Positions 1-12,700 of a stretch of 64,000 nt of DNA are shown here, piece after piece. A program made the translations under genes and the position numbers. A model generated the notes under the pieces. It was not told where the DNA came from. It made no database searches and saw only the letters and a program-made list of their open reading frames with translations. Numbering within the stretch: the stretch's first letter is position 1; each line of letters starts with the position of its first letter. This stretch comes from Variovorax sp. 54 (GTDB taxonomy: Bacteria > Pseudomonadota > Gammaproteobacteria > Burkholderiales > Burkholderiaceae_C), in assembly GCF_002754375.1 (NCBI RefSeq), contig NZ_PEFF01000001.1, positions 5,411,501 through 5,475,500 on the forward strand, read 5' to 3'.

Positions 1-3000
1 TGTACCGCCTGGCTGCAGACCCTGCCTTCAGCTACCGCACCGCAGAAGACGCCTCCGCCGTCGAAGTCGCCATCGGCATCTCCGCGCCTGTCGCACGCAA
101 CGTGTCCGTGGCGATGCAGTTCGCCGTCAAGGTCAACGCCGACCAGGCCGGCGAGATCCGCAACACCGCGCACAGCGCCTACAACGATGGCACCGGCCCG
201 GCCACCGTGCCTTCGAACACCATCGTCATCAGCTCCAGCCAGGCCCGCATCGGCGTGGCCAAGTCGGCGTCGACCCCGCGCGTCAACAGATCCGCTGACG
301 GCAAGACCGACGGCACGGCCACCGTGCGCTTCAGCGTCAACGTGCGCAACTACGGCACGTCATGGCTGTACGGCGTGCAGGCCGCCGACGTGATGGAAGG
401 CGCAGGCGCCACGCAGTTCGGCGCCTACAGCACGGGCGATGCACGCAGCCCCAACCAGTACACCATCGTGCCCGGCTCGATCGTGATTGCTCCGGCGCCC
501 AGCGGCGGCACCATCGCCGCTGCGAACCCCGGCTTCAAGGGCACCGCCGCCGCCTCGAACCTGCTGGCCGACGGCGCCGTGCTGCCCGCGGGCGCACAGC
601 TCACGATTCAGTTCGATGCCCGCATCAACTTCACCGGCCGCACCGGCACCTTGTTCAACACCGTCAAGGCCTCGGGTGCATTGAATGCCGGCGGCCCCGC
701 CGTGGCCCTGGACGATTCGGTCAACGGCGACAACCCCGACGCCGACGGCGACGGCAACCCCAACAACGACACCTCGCCCACACCGGTGTCCACGCAGTTG
801 CCCACGCTCACGCTGACCAAGCAGGCCTCCATCGCCCGGCGCGTGTCGCCCGGCGTCTACGAGCTGGACTACACCTTCAAGGTCACCAACACCGGCGCCG
901 TCGCCGCACCCAACGTGCGCGTGATCGACAACCTGAACTGCACCTTCGACATGGACAAGTCGAGCGGTCAGGTCGCCGCCTGGGAACTGCTGGGGCCGCC
1001 CAAGAGCGCCAACGGCAACCTCAACGCCGCCACCGGCTTCACCGGCCGCGCGACTTGCAACCGCTCCACGCAAGACAGCGCCGACCCGTTCCAGCTGCCC
1101 ACCGAAGTGGCGCTGAGCCTGACCGATGGAAGTCGTGCATTGGCCCCCGGCCAGAGCGAGCAGATCCGCCTGAGCGTGCGCATCACCGAGAAGCCTGCCG
1201 CCATCGGCGGCCGCGTCTCGCTCACCAACAAGGCCTGGGCCGCCGCCTTCGAGCAGAACACCGTCAACGTCACACCGCAGATGCTGCTGGCCGCCACGGC
1301 CACCTCGGTGCAGTCGCTGCTGGTCGATCCGCAAGGCACGGTCTACAACGCCTTGACCCGTCAACCCGTGGCCGGTGCCCTGGTCACCTACACGCGCCAG
1401 TCGTGCAGCAGCGGCACGGCCGGCCCCATCACCGCCGCAGAGATCTACGGCGCGGATTCGGGCAGCTACACGCTCAACCCCAACGGCAGCATCTCCATGA
1501 CCACGGGCGCCGACGGCGCCTACCAGTTCTACCTGCAGACGCCGCCGGTGACGGGCCTGTGCACCTACGGCATCTCGGTCACGCCCCCCGCAGGCAGCGG
1601 CTACGTCTACCCCTCGCAGTTGATCCCCGTCACTGGTGGCTCCTTCACCAGCTGCGGCGCCGTCGTGCCCAGCGCCGTGCCCCCGAAGGACGCCGACCCG
1701 ACCAGCTACTACTTCCAGGTGCAGGCCGGTGCCAAGCCCGATGGCACGCCCTGCGACGCCGTGCACAACCACATCCCGCTCGATCCGGGCAACATCCTGG
1801 GCCTGGTGCTGCGCAAGGACGGCAGCAAGCGGCAAGTCGAGTTCGGCGACTTCATCGACTACGCACTGACGGTCACCAACAAGACCGGCTTCCCGGTCAC
1901 CGGTGTGACCTTCAACGACACGCTGCCCCCGGGCTTCGCCTACGTGGCCAACAGCGTGCGCCTCAATGGGCAAGTGGTGCCCAACCCCGCTGGCGGCGCT
2001 GGCCCCGGATTGATCTTCAACTACCCCTCGCTGGTCGTTGCGCCGGATCAGTCGGCGATGGTGCGCTACCGCGTGCGCATCGGCGTGGGTGCGCCCACCA
2101 ATGGCGATGCCATCAACCGCGCCCGCGCCACCTCGGGGCCCATCCAGTCGAACCTGGCGAACTGGACCGTGCGCGTGACGGGTGGCGTGTTCTCCGACGA
2201 CGCCTTCGCCTTCGGCAAGGTATTCCTGGACTGCAAGCGCGATGGCAAGCAAGAGGGCGCCGACGAGATCGGCGTCCCAGGTGTGCGCCTGTACATGGAA
2301 GACGGCACCCACGTCGTCACCGACATCGAAGGCAAGTGGAGCCTGTACGGCTTGAAGCCCGTCACCCACGTGCTGCGCCTGGACCAGACCACGCTGCCGC
2401 TGGGCGCCAAGCTCGAAGTGCTGGACAACCGCAACTCGGGCACCCCCGAGAGCCGCTTCGTCGATCTGAAGAAGGGCGAGTTCCACAAGGCCAACTTCAT
2501 CATCACGAACTGCGATGAGAAGAGCGTCATCGCCGAAGTGGCCGCGCGCCGCGCCGCCATCGCCGCACGCCCCGACACCGAGGCCGAAGCCCAAGTGCGT
2601 CTGCGCCTGGACCCCGAAGGCAAGGTGATTCCCGTGGGCGACGTGCGCGGCCTGCCGGCCACCGGCCAGGCATTGATCAGCGGCAGCACCGGTGCAGTGC
2701 AGACGACCTCGGCACCACTGATCGCACTGCCCGTGGCCCCGGCCAACGCCAGCAGCTTTGTGAGCGGTGGTGGCGGCAGCATGGGTGGCACCCTCGGTGT
2801 GCAACCTGCAGCGCCGCTGGATGGAACCGTCCCTGCGATCCCGACGGGCAGCCTGTTCTCGCCGCTGGGCGGCCTGCCCACCTCAGGCCTGCCGTCGTCT
2901 GCTACCAGCGGATCGGCCACTGGCGTCGGCTCGCAAGCCATGCGCCCCATCGGCATGGGTGGTTCCATGTTGGAACCCCGCACCAACCCGCTGCTGCCCC

Positions 3001-6000
3001 AAGCAGCGCCGAGTCCCATCGAACTCGAGACCCTGCTGCCCCAACTCGAGAACAACACCCTGGCCTTCATCGGCCTGAAGGACCGCGACACCGTCGCCGG
3101 CCAGTCGATCAACGTGCGCGTCAAGGGAACGGCCGGTACCTCCCTGCGCCTGAGCGTGAACGGCACCGCGCTGGAAGAACGCCGCGTCGGCAAGAAGACC
3201 CAGCTGGCCTCCAAGAACATTGCGGCCTGGGAATACATCGGCGTCGCCCTGCGCCCCGGCGCCAACACCCTCAAGCTCGAAGCCGTCGACGGCTTCGGCA
3301 ACGTGCGCAGCAGCGCCGACGAGATCACCGTCATCGCCCCCGACAAGCTCGGCGCCATCGAGGTCGACCTGCCCGAGGTGGCCCGCGCCGACCTGCGCAC
3401 GCCCGTCGTCGTCAAGGTGCGCCTGATCGACGCGGCCGGCGTGCCCGTCACCGCCCGCACCCAGCTCACGCTGGAGAGCGACCGCGGCCGCTGGATGGCC
3501 GAAGACCTGAACCCCACCGAACCGGGCACGCAGGTCTTCATGGACGGCGGCGTGGCCGAGTTCCAGCTGATGCCCCCGGGCGAGCCCGGCGATGCCCGCC
3601 TGCGCGTGAGTGCCGGCACCTTCGTCAAGGAAGTGCGCCTGGCGCTGCTGCCCGAGATGCGCCCCATGATCGGCGTGGGCATCGTCGAAGGCGTGCTGGA
3701 CTTCACCAAGCGCGGCAAGCTGCCCCTGGGCGCCATGCCCGCAGGCGCTGCCTTCGAAGCCGAACTCTCGGGCCTCAAGGACGAAGGCACCCACAGCCGT
3801 GCCAGCGGGCGCGCTGCCTTCTTCTTCAAGGGCACCGTCAAGGGCGAGTACCTGCTCACCGCCGCCTACGACTCCGACAAGACGCGCAAGGACCGCCTGT
3901 TCCGCGACATCCGCCCCGACGAGTTCTATCCCATCTACGGCGACTCCGCCGTCAAGGGCTTCGACGCTCAGAGCACGCAAAAGCTCTACGTGCGCATCGA
4001 CAAGAACCGCTCCTACCTGCTGTACGGCGACTTCACCACCGCCAGCAGCACCGAGGTGCGCAACCTCAGCCAGAGCAACCGCTCGCTCACGGGCCTGAAG
4101 CACGTGTACGAAGACGAGAACGTGCGTGCCACCAGCTACGTCTCGCGCACCGCCCAGACGCAGCAGGTGGAAGAGTTCCGCGCGCTGGGCACCTCGGGCC
4201 CGTACTACCTGAGCGCCAGCAACGGCGAGTTCGTGGACAACAGCGAACAGATCGAGATCGTGGTGCGCGACCGCAACCAGCCCAACATCGTGCTGCAGCG
4301 CACGGCCGTGGCGCGCTTCGTGGACTACACGGTGGAGCCGCTGACGCGCCGGATTCTCTTCACGCACGCCATCGCCTCGATCGATGCGAACCTGAACCCG
4401 CAGTCGATCCGCGTGACCTACGAAGTGGATTCGGGTGGTCCCAAGTTCACCGTGGCCGGCACCGACGTGCAAGTGAAGATCGACGACCGTCTGCAGCTGG
4501 GCGTGGTGGCCTCTACCGACGAGAACCCGCAGAACAAGCGCAGGCTGATGGCGCTCACGGGCGTGGCGCGCATCGGTGAAAACACCAGCGTCGCCGGCGA
4601 GATGGTCAAGACCGAATCCGACGAGAAGGGCAACGGCCACGGTGTGCGTGCGGAAGCGCGCTACCAGGACGAGAAGCTCGCCGTGGTGGCCCTGGCGGCC
4701 AAGACCAGCACCCGCTTCGACAACCCCGGCGCGAGCTTCTCGGCCGGGCACGCCGAGGTCTCGGCGCGTGCCGAGTACCGCGTCGCCCCGACCCTGGCTG
4801 TGCGCGGCGAGGCGCTGTACAGCAAGGATGCGGCACAAGTCGACGAGCGCAAGGGCGCCACCGTGAGCGTGCAGAAGAAGCTCAGCGACAAGACCGTCGC
4901 CGAGGTGGGCCTGCGCCACGGCCAGAGCAACAACGCATTGGGTTCGAGCTCGGGCTTCGACTACGGCCAGATCTCCACCTACAACGGCCAGATGGGCAGC
5001 AGCATCGGCGCCAACAGCGTGACCACGCTGGGTGCAGCCGCAGCAGCGGGAAGCATCGACACCCAGAGCCAGACCACCGTGCGCGCACGCCTGTCCACTG
5101 AAGTGCCCGGCGTGGCCGGTGCGCAGGTGTTCGTCGAAGGCGAGCAGGACATCAAGGACGGCAAGCGCCACGTGCTGGCCATCGGCGGCAACTACGCCAT
5201 CACCGACAAGACCCGTGTCTATGGCCGCTACGAACTGATCTCGACGCTGAACGGCCCCTACGAGCTGGACAGCACGCAGCGCAACAACACGGGCATCGTC
5301 GGCATCGAGAGCAACTACATGGAGGGCGGGCGCGTCTACAACGAGTACCGCATCGCCGACGGCGCCGAGGGGCGCGGGGTGCAGGCGGCCATCGGGGTGC
5401 GCAACACCTTCAAGATCAACGAGCAGATCCGCGTGACCGGGGGCGTGGAGCACACGCGCGACATGAGCGGCTACAGCAACAGCAAGAACACCGGCACGGG
5501 CTATGCCGGCGGGCTGGGCGAGTCGACCGCGATCACCAGCGGCATCGAGTACATCACCGACACGATCAAGGCCAGCGGCGTGTACGAGGCGCGCTGGGGC
5601 GACGACGCGAACACGCGCCTGTTCAGTGCCGGCTTCGGCTTCAAGCTCGATGCGTCCTGGAGCCTGCTGGCGCGCAGCATCGTGAGCGACAGCGAAGGCC
5701 AGGGCACGAATGCGGGCAACGAGCGTCACCTGCAGCGCCACCAGATCGGCATCGCCTACCGGCCGGTGGACGACGACACGTGGAATGCACTGGCGCGCTA
5801 CGAGCGCCGTTCGGAGAACGTGGTGGGCGCGGGCAATGCCGCAGGGTCGCTGCAGGGCAGCAGTGTCTTCGGCGCCGACAACGGTGCGAGCCTGCCGGGA
5901 AAGACCAGTGCAGACATCGTCTCGGCGCACCTGAACTACAACCCCGAGCCGGGCAAGGCGGTGATGGCGCGCTACGCCTTCAAGCTCAGCCGCGCGGATG

Positions 6001-6722
6001 ACGGCATGCTCGCCAGCAAGTACTGGGCGCACCTGGTGCAGGCGCGCTACACGCAGGACATCAACCAGGACTGGGACTTCGGGGTGCAGGCCGGCTTGCT
6101 GTATGGCAAGGGCGGCGCGCTGCAGAAGACCTTCGGGGTCGAGGTGGGCTACCAGGTGCAGAAGAACATGTGGGTGTCGGCGGGCTACAACTTCGTGGGG
6201 TTGAGCGACCGGGACCTCACCGCCAACGAGTACACGAGCAAGGGTGCCTATGTGCGCCTGCGCTTCAAGTTCGATGAGACGCATGTGGGGTTTGCTTCGG
6301 CGGGGGAGACGAACACGGCCAAGGCTGCGAAGGCAGAGAAGCTGGCTGCGGATGCGCCTGAAGTGGCACCGCTGCCGGCACGCACCGTGCTGCAGGCCGA
6401 GGCGCTCTTCGAGCCCACGAAGTCCCTCATCAAGCCGCAGGCGCACGACACGCTGAACACGCTGGCCGCGCAGATCAAGGCGACCGAGGCCGAGGTGGTG
6501 ATCCACATCAGCCACGCCGATGCGCAAGGCAGCGCCGACGACCGCCTGCAGCTGATCGCGCAGCGGACCAACGCGGTGCGCAGCTACCTCATCGGGCACG
6601 GCGTCGATGTGCTGCGCCTGCGCACCGACACCAAAGAAGACACACCGCCCGTGGCAAGCGATGACAACGGCCCTCAGAGCCGCTGGGTCGTGATCGCCGC
6701 AGCCGCGCAAGAAACCCGCTGA
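1..6722 (+). CDS. Giant DUF11-repeat outer-membrane protein with OmpA-like C-terminus (5' truncated)
   Basis: The reading frame is open from base 3, so the true start lies upstream of the window; at least 2239 residues are visible. Order seen: repeated Ig-like DUF11 units (about nt 250-740, 800-1250 and 1790-2170, with the phrase FNDTLPPGFAYV), an SdrD-B-like module (2200-2510, starting GKVFLDCKRDG), a Gly/Pro/Ala linker (2520-3010), further Ig-like strands (3040-3650), a long stretch of alternating beta strands rich in aromatic and charged residues that reads as an outer-membrane barrel (about 3660-6290), and an OmpA-like peptidoglycan-associated domain (6370-6722, with AQRTNAVRSYLIGHGV). 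The stop is 8 bases before the next giant gene, so the two are probably co-transcribed. The role is unknown; surface display or adhesion is an inference from the architecture. Confidence 0.8.
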   Translation, partial: YRLAADPAFSYRTAEDASAVEVAIGISAPVARNVSVAMQFAVKVNADQAGEIRNTAHSAYNDGTGPATVPSNTIVISSSQARIGVAKSASTPRVNRSADGKTDGTATVRFSVNVRNYGTSWLYGVQAADVMEGAGATQFGAYSTGDARSPNQYTIVPGSIVIAPAPSGGTIAAANPGFKGTAAASNLLADGAVLPAGAQLTIQFDARINFTGRTGTLFNTVKASGALNAGGPAVALDDSVNGDNPDADGDGNPNNDTSPTPVSTQLPTLTLTKQASIARRVSPGVYELDYTFKVTNTGAVAAPNVRVIDNLNCTFDMDKSSGQVAAWELLGPPKSANGNLNAATGFTGRATCNRSTQDSADPFQLPTEVALSLTDGSRALAPGQSEQIRLSVRITEKPAAIGGRVSLTNKAWAAAFEQNTVNVTPQMLLAATATSVQSLLVDPQGTVYNALTRQPVAGALVTYTRQSCSSGTAGPITAAEIYGADSGSYTLNPNGSISMTTGADGAYQFYLQTPPVTGLCTYGISVTPPAGSGYVYPSQLIPVTGGSFTSCGAVVPSAVPPKDADPTSYYFQVQAGAKPDGTPCDAVHNHIPLDPGNILGLVLRKDGSKRQVEFGDFIDYALTVTNKTGFPVTGVTFNDTLPPGFAYVANSVRLNGQVVPNPAGGAGPGLIFNYPSLVVAPDQSAMVRYRVRIGVGAPTNGDAINRARATSGPIQSNLANWTVRVTGGVFSDDAFAFGKVFLDCKRDGKQEGADEIGVPGVRLYMEDGTHVVTDIEGKWSLYGLKPVTHVLRLDQTTLPLGAKLEVLDNRNSGTPESRFVDLKKGEFHKANFIITNCDEKSVIAEVAARRAAIAARPDTEAEAQVRLRLDPEGKVIPVGDVRGLPATGQALISGSTGAVQTTSAPLIALPVAPANASSFVSGGGGSMGGTLGVQPAAPLDGTVPAIPTGSLFSPLGGLPTSGLPSSATSGSATGVGSQAMRPIGMGGSMLEPRTNPLLPQAAPSPIELETLLPQLENNTLAFIGLKDRDTVAGQSINVRVKGTAGTSLRLSVNGTALEERRVGKKTQLASKNIAAWEYIGVALRPGANTLKLEAVDGFGNVRSSADEITVIAPDKLGAIEVDLPEVARADLRTPVVVKVRLIDAAGVPVTARTQLTLESDRGRWMAEDLNPTEPGTQVFMDGGVAEFQLMPPGEPGDARLRVSAGTFVKEVRLALLPEMRPMIGVGIVEGVLDFTKRGKLPLGAMPAGAAFEAELSGLKDEGTHSRASGRAAFFFKGTVKGEYLLTAAYDSDKTRKDRLFRDIRPDEFYPIYGDSAVKGFDAQSTQKLYVRIDKNRSYLLYGDFTTASSTEVRNLSQSNRSLTGLKHVYEDENVRATSYVSRTAQTQQVEEFRALGTSGPYYLSASNGEFVDNSEQIEIVVRDRNQPNIVLQRTAVARFVDYTVEPLTRRILFTHAIASIDANLNPQSIRVTYEVDSGGPKFTVAGTDVQVKIDDRLQLGVVASTDENPQNKRRLMALTGVARIGENTSVAGEMVKTESDEKGNGHGVRAEARYQDEKLAVVALAAKTSTRFDNPGASFSAGHAEVSARAEYRVAPTLAVRGEALYSKDAAQVDERKGATVSVQKKLSDKTVAEVGLRHGQSNNALGSSSGFDYGQISTYNGQMGSSIGANSVTTLGAAAAAGSIDTQSQTTVRARLSTEVPGVAGAQVFVEGEQDIKDGKRHVLAIGGNYAITDKTRVYGRYELISTLNGPYELDSTQRNNTGIVGIESNYMEGGRVYNEYRIADGAEGRGVQAAIGVRNTFKINEQIRVTGGVEHTRDMSGYSNSKNTGTGYAGGLGESTAITSGIEYITDTIKASGVYEARWGDDANTRLFSAGFGFKLDASWSLLARSIVSDSEGQGTNAGNERHLQRHQIGIAYRPVDDDTWNALARYERRSENVVGAGNAAGSLQGSSVFGADNGASLPGKTSADIVSAHLNYNPEPGKAVMARYAFKLSRADDGMLASKYWAHLVQARYTQDINQDWDFGVQAGLLYGKGGALQKTFGVEVGYQVQKNMWVSAGYNFVGLSDRDLTANEYTSKGAYVRLRFKFDETHVGFASAGETNTAKAAKAEKLAADAPEVAPLPARTVLQAEALFEPTKSLIKPQAHDTLNTLAAQIKATEAEVVIHISHADAQGSADDRLQLIAQRTNAVRSYLIGHGVDVLRLRTDTKEDTPPVASDDNGPQSRWVVIAAAAQETR

Positions 6723-6730
6723 ACGAGACC

Positions 6731-9700
6731 ATGATGCAAAGCAGAACGAGAAACGAAGCGGGCGGGATGGCGGTGCTCGGCGGGGTGCTGAAGGGCATGC
6801 TCGCCGCGACGGCCCTGTGGCTCTTTGCCATGCCGGGCGCGCAGGCCGCGACCGCGCCGTGCACGCCGCAGGCGGGCTTCAACACCTGCGTGGCCTTCAC
6901 CTATTCGGGCTCGGCGCAGACCTTCACGGTGCCTGCGGGCGTGTCGTCGGCGCGCGTGACGATGTGGGGGGGCGGCGGCGGCGGCTCGCTGACGGCAGGT
7001 GGAAATTCGGCCAACGGCGGCGCCGGTGGCTTCGCCGACGGGACCGTGTCGCTCACACCGGGCACCGCCATGGCGGTGACGGTGGGGCAGGGCGGACAGA
7101 ACGGAGGCACCGGCTCGACCTACGGCCGCGGTGGTGGCGGCGGCGGTGGTGCGAACGCGGGCGTTGCCGGTTCTTCCGGCGGCGGCATGAGTGCGCTGTG
7201 GAACGGCAGCACGGAGTTTTCGACAGCCGCCGCACGACTGGTCGCAGGCGGTGGCGGCGGCAGCGCCTTCTGGACTGACGTCGGCAGCCCGGTGCCGGGC
7301 GGCGGCGGTGGCACGCTCGGCGGGTCTTCCTCAGGCACGGGCGGGCGGGGCGGTACACAGTCCGCCGGCGGTGCGATCGGAACCCCGACGACTGCGGGGA
7401 CGGCGTGCCCAGGCGGTTCCGCCGGCAGTGCCTTGCAGGGCGGCACCGGGTGTTCGGCTTCGGGGGGGACCTTCGCCCAGTACGAAGGCGGCGGCGGTGG
7501 CGGCGGCGGCTGGTTCGGCGGCGGCGGGGGCCTGGCCCAGTGCAGCAACACGCCCAATCCTGTCACGGCCGGGTGTTCCTACAACGGCCCCGGTGGCGGC
7601 GGCTCGGGCTTCATCGGCACGGGGGTCACCGGTGGCGTGCTCACTGCAGGGGCCAACGGGAGCTACTCGGCGACTTCCAATCCGGGGAACACGAGTGCGC
7701 CTTACCAGTCGGGTGTCGGCGTGGGCGGGTCGCGCAGCTCGTTGACCGGGGACACCGGCGGCAACGGCCTCGTCGTCATCCAGTTCAACGTGGTCACGCT
7801 GCAGCTCGCGAAGGCCTGGTCTGCCGGTAGCAACACCAATGACGTCGCGCGCATCGTGGCCACCACGGGCGGCTCCAACTTCTTCGGCGCCAGCAACACC
7901 GCGACCTTCACCGCGACGGCACCCGCAGCCGGCAACAGCGGCACGCCCGTGGGCGTGAACATCGGCAACGTCATCACGCTGCCCGCTGAAACACTGACCA
8001 CCGGCACGCTCGCGAACTACAACACCGTGCTGTCGTGCACCGTGAACAGCGGCACGATGGCCAGCACGCTCAGTGGCACCAACGGGCAGGTGTCGAACAC
8101 GCTGACGGTCGCCCTCGGCGACATCGGCAAGGACATCGTCTGTACCTACACCAACACGCGCAAGACGGCGACCTTGCAGCTGGCCAAGTCCTGGAACCCC
8201 ACCAGCGTGACGGGCAATGTGGCAAACATCGGCGCCACCACGGGCGGGGCTGCAAACACCACGGCGTTCGCATCGACGGCACCGACGGCGAACACCAGCA
8301 CGACCGTGACCGTCGCTGCCGGCAACACGATCACGTTCCCGGCGGAAACCATGAGCTCGGGCGCACTGGCGAACTACACGACCGTGTTGTCTTGTACCGC
8401 CGGTGGCGGGACGACGGCCAACACGCTGAGCGGCACCAACGGGCAAGCGACCAACACGCTGGTGATCGGTGCGGCCGACGAGGGCAAGGCCATCGTCTGT
8501 ACCTACAGGAACACGCCGAAAACCTCCACGCTGCAACTGGCCAAGGCGTGGGGAGCGAACAGCCTCACGGGCAACGTGGCGAGCATCGGCGTGTCGTCGG
8601 GCGGCACGAACAACACCGCGGCGTTCACGGCGACGGCACCCACGGCGGCCACCAGCGGCACGGCCGTGACCGTGGCCACGGGCAACACGATCACGCTGCC
8701 GGCCGAGACCCTGACCACAGGCACGCTGGCCAACTACAACACCGTGCTGGCGTGTACCGCGGATGGCGGCACCACGGCCAACACGCTGAGCGGCACCAAC
8801 GGGCAGAACACGAACACGCTGGTGGTCGGTGCGGCCGACGCCGGCAAGGCGATCGTCTGTACCTACACCAACACGCCGAAGCAGGCGACCTTGCAGATCG
8901 CCAAGGCGTGGGGTGCGAACAGCATCACCGGCAACGTGGCGAGCCTCGGCGCGAGCACGGGCGGTGCGAACAACACCACCGCCTTCACGGCGACGGCGCC
9001 CACCGCCGCCAACAGCGGCACGGCCGTGACCGTGGTCGCCGGCAACACCATCACCTTCCCCGCGGAAACGATGACGACGGGGACGCTGGCCAACTACAAC
9101 ACGGTGCTGGCCTGTACGGCCGGTGGCGGCGCCACGGCCAACGCGCTGAGCGGCACCAACGGACAGGTCACCAACACTTTGCTGATCGGCCCGGCCGATG
9201 CGGGCAAGGCCATCGTCTGCACATACACGAATACAGGTCGTCCTCCACCTACCGTATTGCTGGGCAAGGCTCCCGGTGCGGGACCCGTTGCCAATACGAC
9301 GTTCGATTTTGTGTTGACAGGGCTTTCAAGAACGACGGCTTCCATCACCACCACGCGCTTGCAATCAGTCAATGACCCGCTAGGCAGCTCGACCGGATCG
9401 ATTGGCGTGCCAGTAACGATCACCGAAGTCGGAATCCCATCCGCCTGGTCCAACTACATCACCAGTCTCGGCTGCACAGACAGCAATTCGGCCGTCAGTG
9501 GCAATCCAGCTTCGTTTGCCGGGACAGTGAGCGGCAACGTTGCAACCATTCCCGCCGCCAACATGAGGGCCAATGCCATCCTCACCTGCACGGTGCAAAA
9601 TCGCCGGCCCTCCGTACAGATCGGAAAGGTCGTCGTGGGCACCGCCCCCGACGGTGGCAAGTTCAACCTGACCGTGTCAGGCGGGCGTCCGCAGACTGAG

Positions 9701-12700
9701 TTTCTCACCAATCCCGTGATCGATGTGTCGAGTGGCGGTTTCGGCGATCGCGTTGGTGTCGATGCGGGCAGCACGATAACGATATCTGAAACGGCTGGCA
9801 CGCTGACTTCCTTGAGCAACTACACCGCGACCGCGAGTTGCAGTTCGGGTGTCGCAGTCACACCGGTGTCGGGCACGCCGGGTGCTTTCACGCTCACTGC
9901 CCCGTCAGCGTCCGCGACGCCCGCTGCGCGAGACATTACCTGCACTATCACCAACACGCCTATCCCGCACAAGCTCCAGCTGAGAAAGACTTGGAGCGCC
10001 GGATCCTTGGCCGGCGACGCAATCAGCGTGACCACCATGGGCGGCAGTGCGAACGCAGCGATCACGTCTGTGGCGACTGCCGCGGGTAACACGACCAACG
10101 GCACGGCCGTTGATGTAGCTGTTGGCGACAACATCACGCTGCCAGTGGAGAACTTCACCAGTGGAAGCGCTGTCAACTACACCTCGACGGTCAGCTGCAA
10201 CAACAGTGTGTCGCCGCTGAGCAATGCGACTTTGCCCGCGAGCTTCACAGTAGTCGCGGCCGACACGGCAGTGTTGTGTACCTACACGAACACGCAGAAA
10301 ACGGTCACCCTGCAGGTGCACAAGGCCTGGGGCACGAACAGCGAGGTGGGTAACGTCGCCAGCATCGGCGCCACCACGGGCGGGACCAACAACACGGCTC
10401 TGTTCACCGCGACCGCACCCACGGCCGCCAACAGCGGCACGGCGGTGGTGGCGGCGGTCGGCAACACCATCACCTTCCCGGCGGAAACGATGACCACCGG
10501 CACGCTGGCCAACTACACGACCGTGCTGTCGTGTACCGCCGATGGCGGCGCCACGGCCAACGCATTGAGCGGCACCAACGGCCAGGCCAGCAACACGCTG
10601 GTGATCGGCGCGGGCGACACTGGCAAGACCATCGTCTGTACCTACACCAACACGCGCAAGACCGCGGCGGTGACGTTGTCCAAGACCTGGACCGGCGCCA
10701 TCGCCGGCGACAAGGTCAACCTGACGGTCAGCGGCAGCGCCGCCGAGGTGACAGGCGCGACCGCCGGCACGTCGACCGCGCCGGCCACCACCACCAACGC
10801 CACGGCCACCGCGGCCAGCGGTGCCACGGTGACGCTGGCCGAAGCCTTCACGGTTGGCAGCGCGGCCAACTACACGACGACGCTGGCCTGTACCAAGGTG
10901 TCGGACGGCAGCACGGTGACGCTGGCTGGCAGCGGCCTGAGCCGCACCTTCACCATGCCGTCGGACAGCGCGGTGAACTGCGCCTACACCAACACGCGCA
11001 AGACCGGGACGCTTCAGCTGTTCAAGGCCTGGAGCGCGGGCAGCACCACGGGCCACGTGGCGAGCATCGGCGCGACCACGGGCGGCGCGAGCAACACCAC
11101 CGCGTTCACGGCGACGGCGCCGACGGCCGGCAACAGCGGCACCGCAGTGTCGGTGGCCGCGGGCGACCTGCTCACGTTCCCGGCCGAGACGATGACCACG
11201 GGCACGCTGGCGAACTACACCACCGTGCTGTCGTGTACGGCCGATGGCGGCGCCACGGCGAACACGCTCAGTGGCACCAACGGGCAGGTCAGCAACACGC
11301 TGCTGGTCGGCGCGGGCGATGCGGGCAAGGCTATCGCCTGTACCTACACGAACACGCCGAAGACTGCCACGCTCCAACTGGCGAAGGCCTGGAACCCCAA
11401 CAGCATCGCCGGCAATGTGGCGAACATCGGCGCGAGCACCGGCGGATCGAACAACACCACGGCGTTCACCGCGACGGCACCCACGGGCGCCAACAGCGGC
11501 ACGGCGGTGACCGTGCAGGCAGGCAATACGATCACGCTGCCGGCCGAATCGATGGCGCCGGGCACGCTCGCCAACTACACCTCCGTGCTCGCATGTACGG
11601 CCGGCGGCGGCGCCACGGCCAACGCGCTGAGCGGCACCAACGGCCAGGTGAGCAACACGCTGCTGGTCGGCGCGGGCGACGCGGGCAAGGCCATCGTCTG
11701 TACCTACACCAACACGCCCAAGACCGTCACCGTGCAGCTGCGCAAGGCCTGGAGCGCGGACAGCACGAGCGGCGATGTGGCCAGTATCGGCGCCACCTCG
11801 GGCGGCAGCAGCAACACGGTGTTGTTCACCGCGACCGCACCTACCGCCGGCAACAGCGGCACGGCGGTGTCGATGGTCGTCGGCGGCACGCTCACGCTGC
11901 CCGCGGAGACGATGACCACGGGCTCGCTCGCCAACTACGGCACCGTGCTCGCGTGTACCGCCGACGGCGGCGCGACGACCAACCCGCTGAGCGGCACCAA
12001 CGGCCAGGTGAGCAACACGCTGGCGATCGCCGCCGCTGACGCCGGCAAGGCCATCGTGTGTACCTACACGAACGCGAAGAAGACCGTCACCCTGCAGGTG
12101 CGCAAGGCCTGGGGCGCGAACAGCGAGACGGGCAACGTTGCCAGCATCGGCGCGACCACGGGCGGTGCCAACAACACGGCCCTGTTCACCGCGACCGCGC
12201 CCACGGCCGGCAACAGCGGCACGGCGGTGATTGCAGCGGTCGGCAACACCATCACCTTCCCCGCGGAAACGATGCCCACGGGCACGCTGGCGAACTACAC
12301 GACCGTGCTGTCGTGTACCGCCGACGGCGGCGCCACGGCCAACGCACTCAGCGGCACCAACGGACAGGCCGGCAACACGCTGGTGATCGGCGCGGGCGAT
12401 GCCGGCAAGGCCATCGCCTGTACCTACAGCAACAACCGCCTGCCGACGGTGCAGATCCGCAAGCAGGCGCTGGGCGGCACGGGAACCTTCGCGTTCAGCG
12501 GCACCAACGGCTTCGGCGCGGACAGCATCAATGTCTCGGTGTCGGGCTCGACGGTGGTCGGCACCATCAAGACGCTGACCACGGCGAACACGCAGACGGT
12601 GCTGACCGAAGTCGCGGCCTCGATGCCCGGCGGCTTCGCGTTCTCGGGCGCGACCTGCACGGGCCTGGCGGGCGGGGCGAGCGCTGCGGTCGATCTGGTG

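Noticed and set aside
360..6710. Very long open frames on the minus strand opposite the first giant gene
   Set aside because: They mirror the high-GC codon pattern of the plus-strand gene and give Gly/Ala/His/Arg-rich text without any domain; the plus-strand product has clear DUF11, barrel and OmpA features.
7799..12440. Regular repeats considered as a CRISPR array
   Set aside because: The period is 360 bases, units are coding and in frame, and there are no short repeats with unique spacers.
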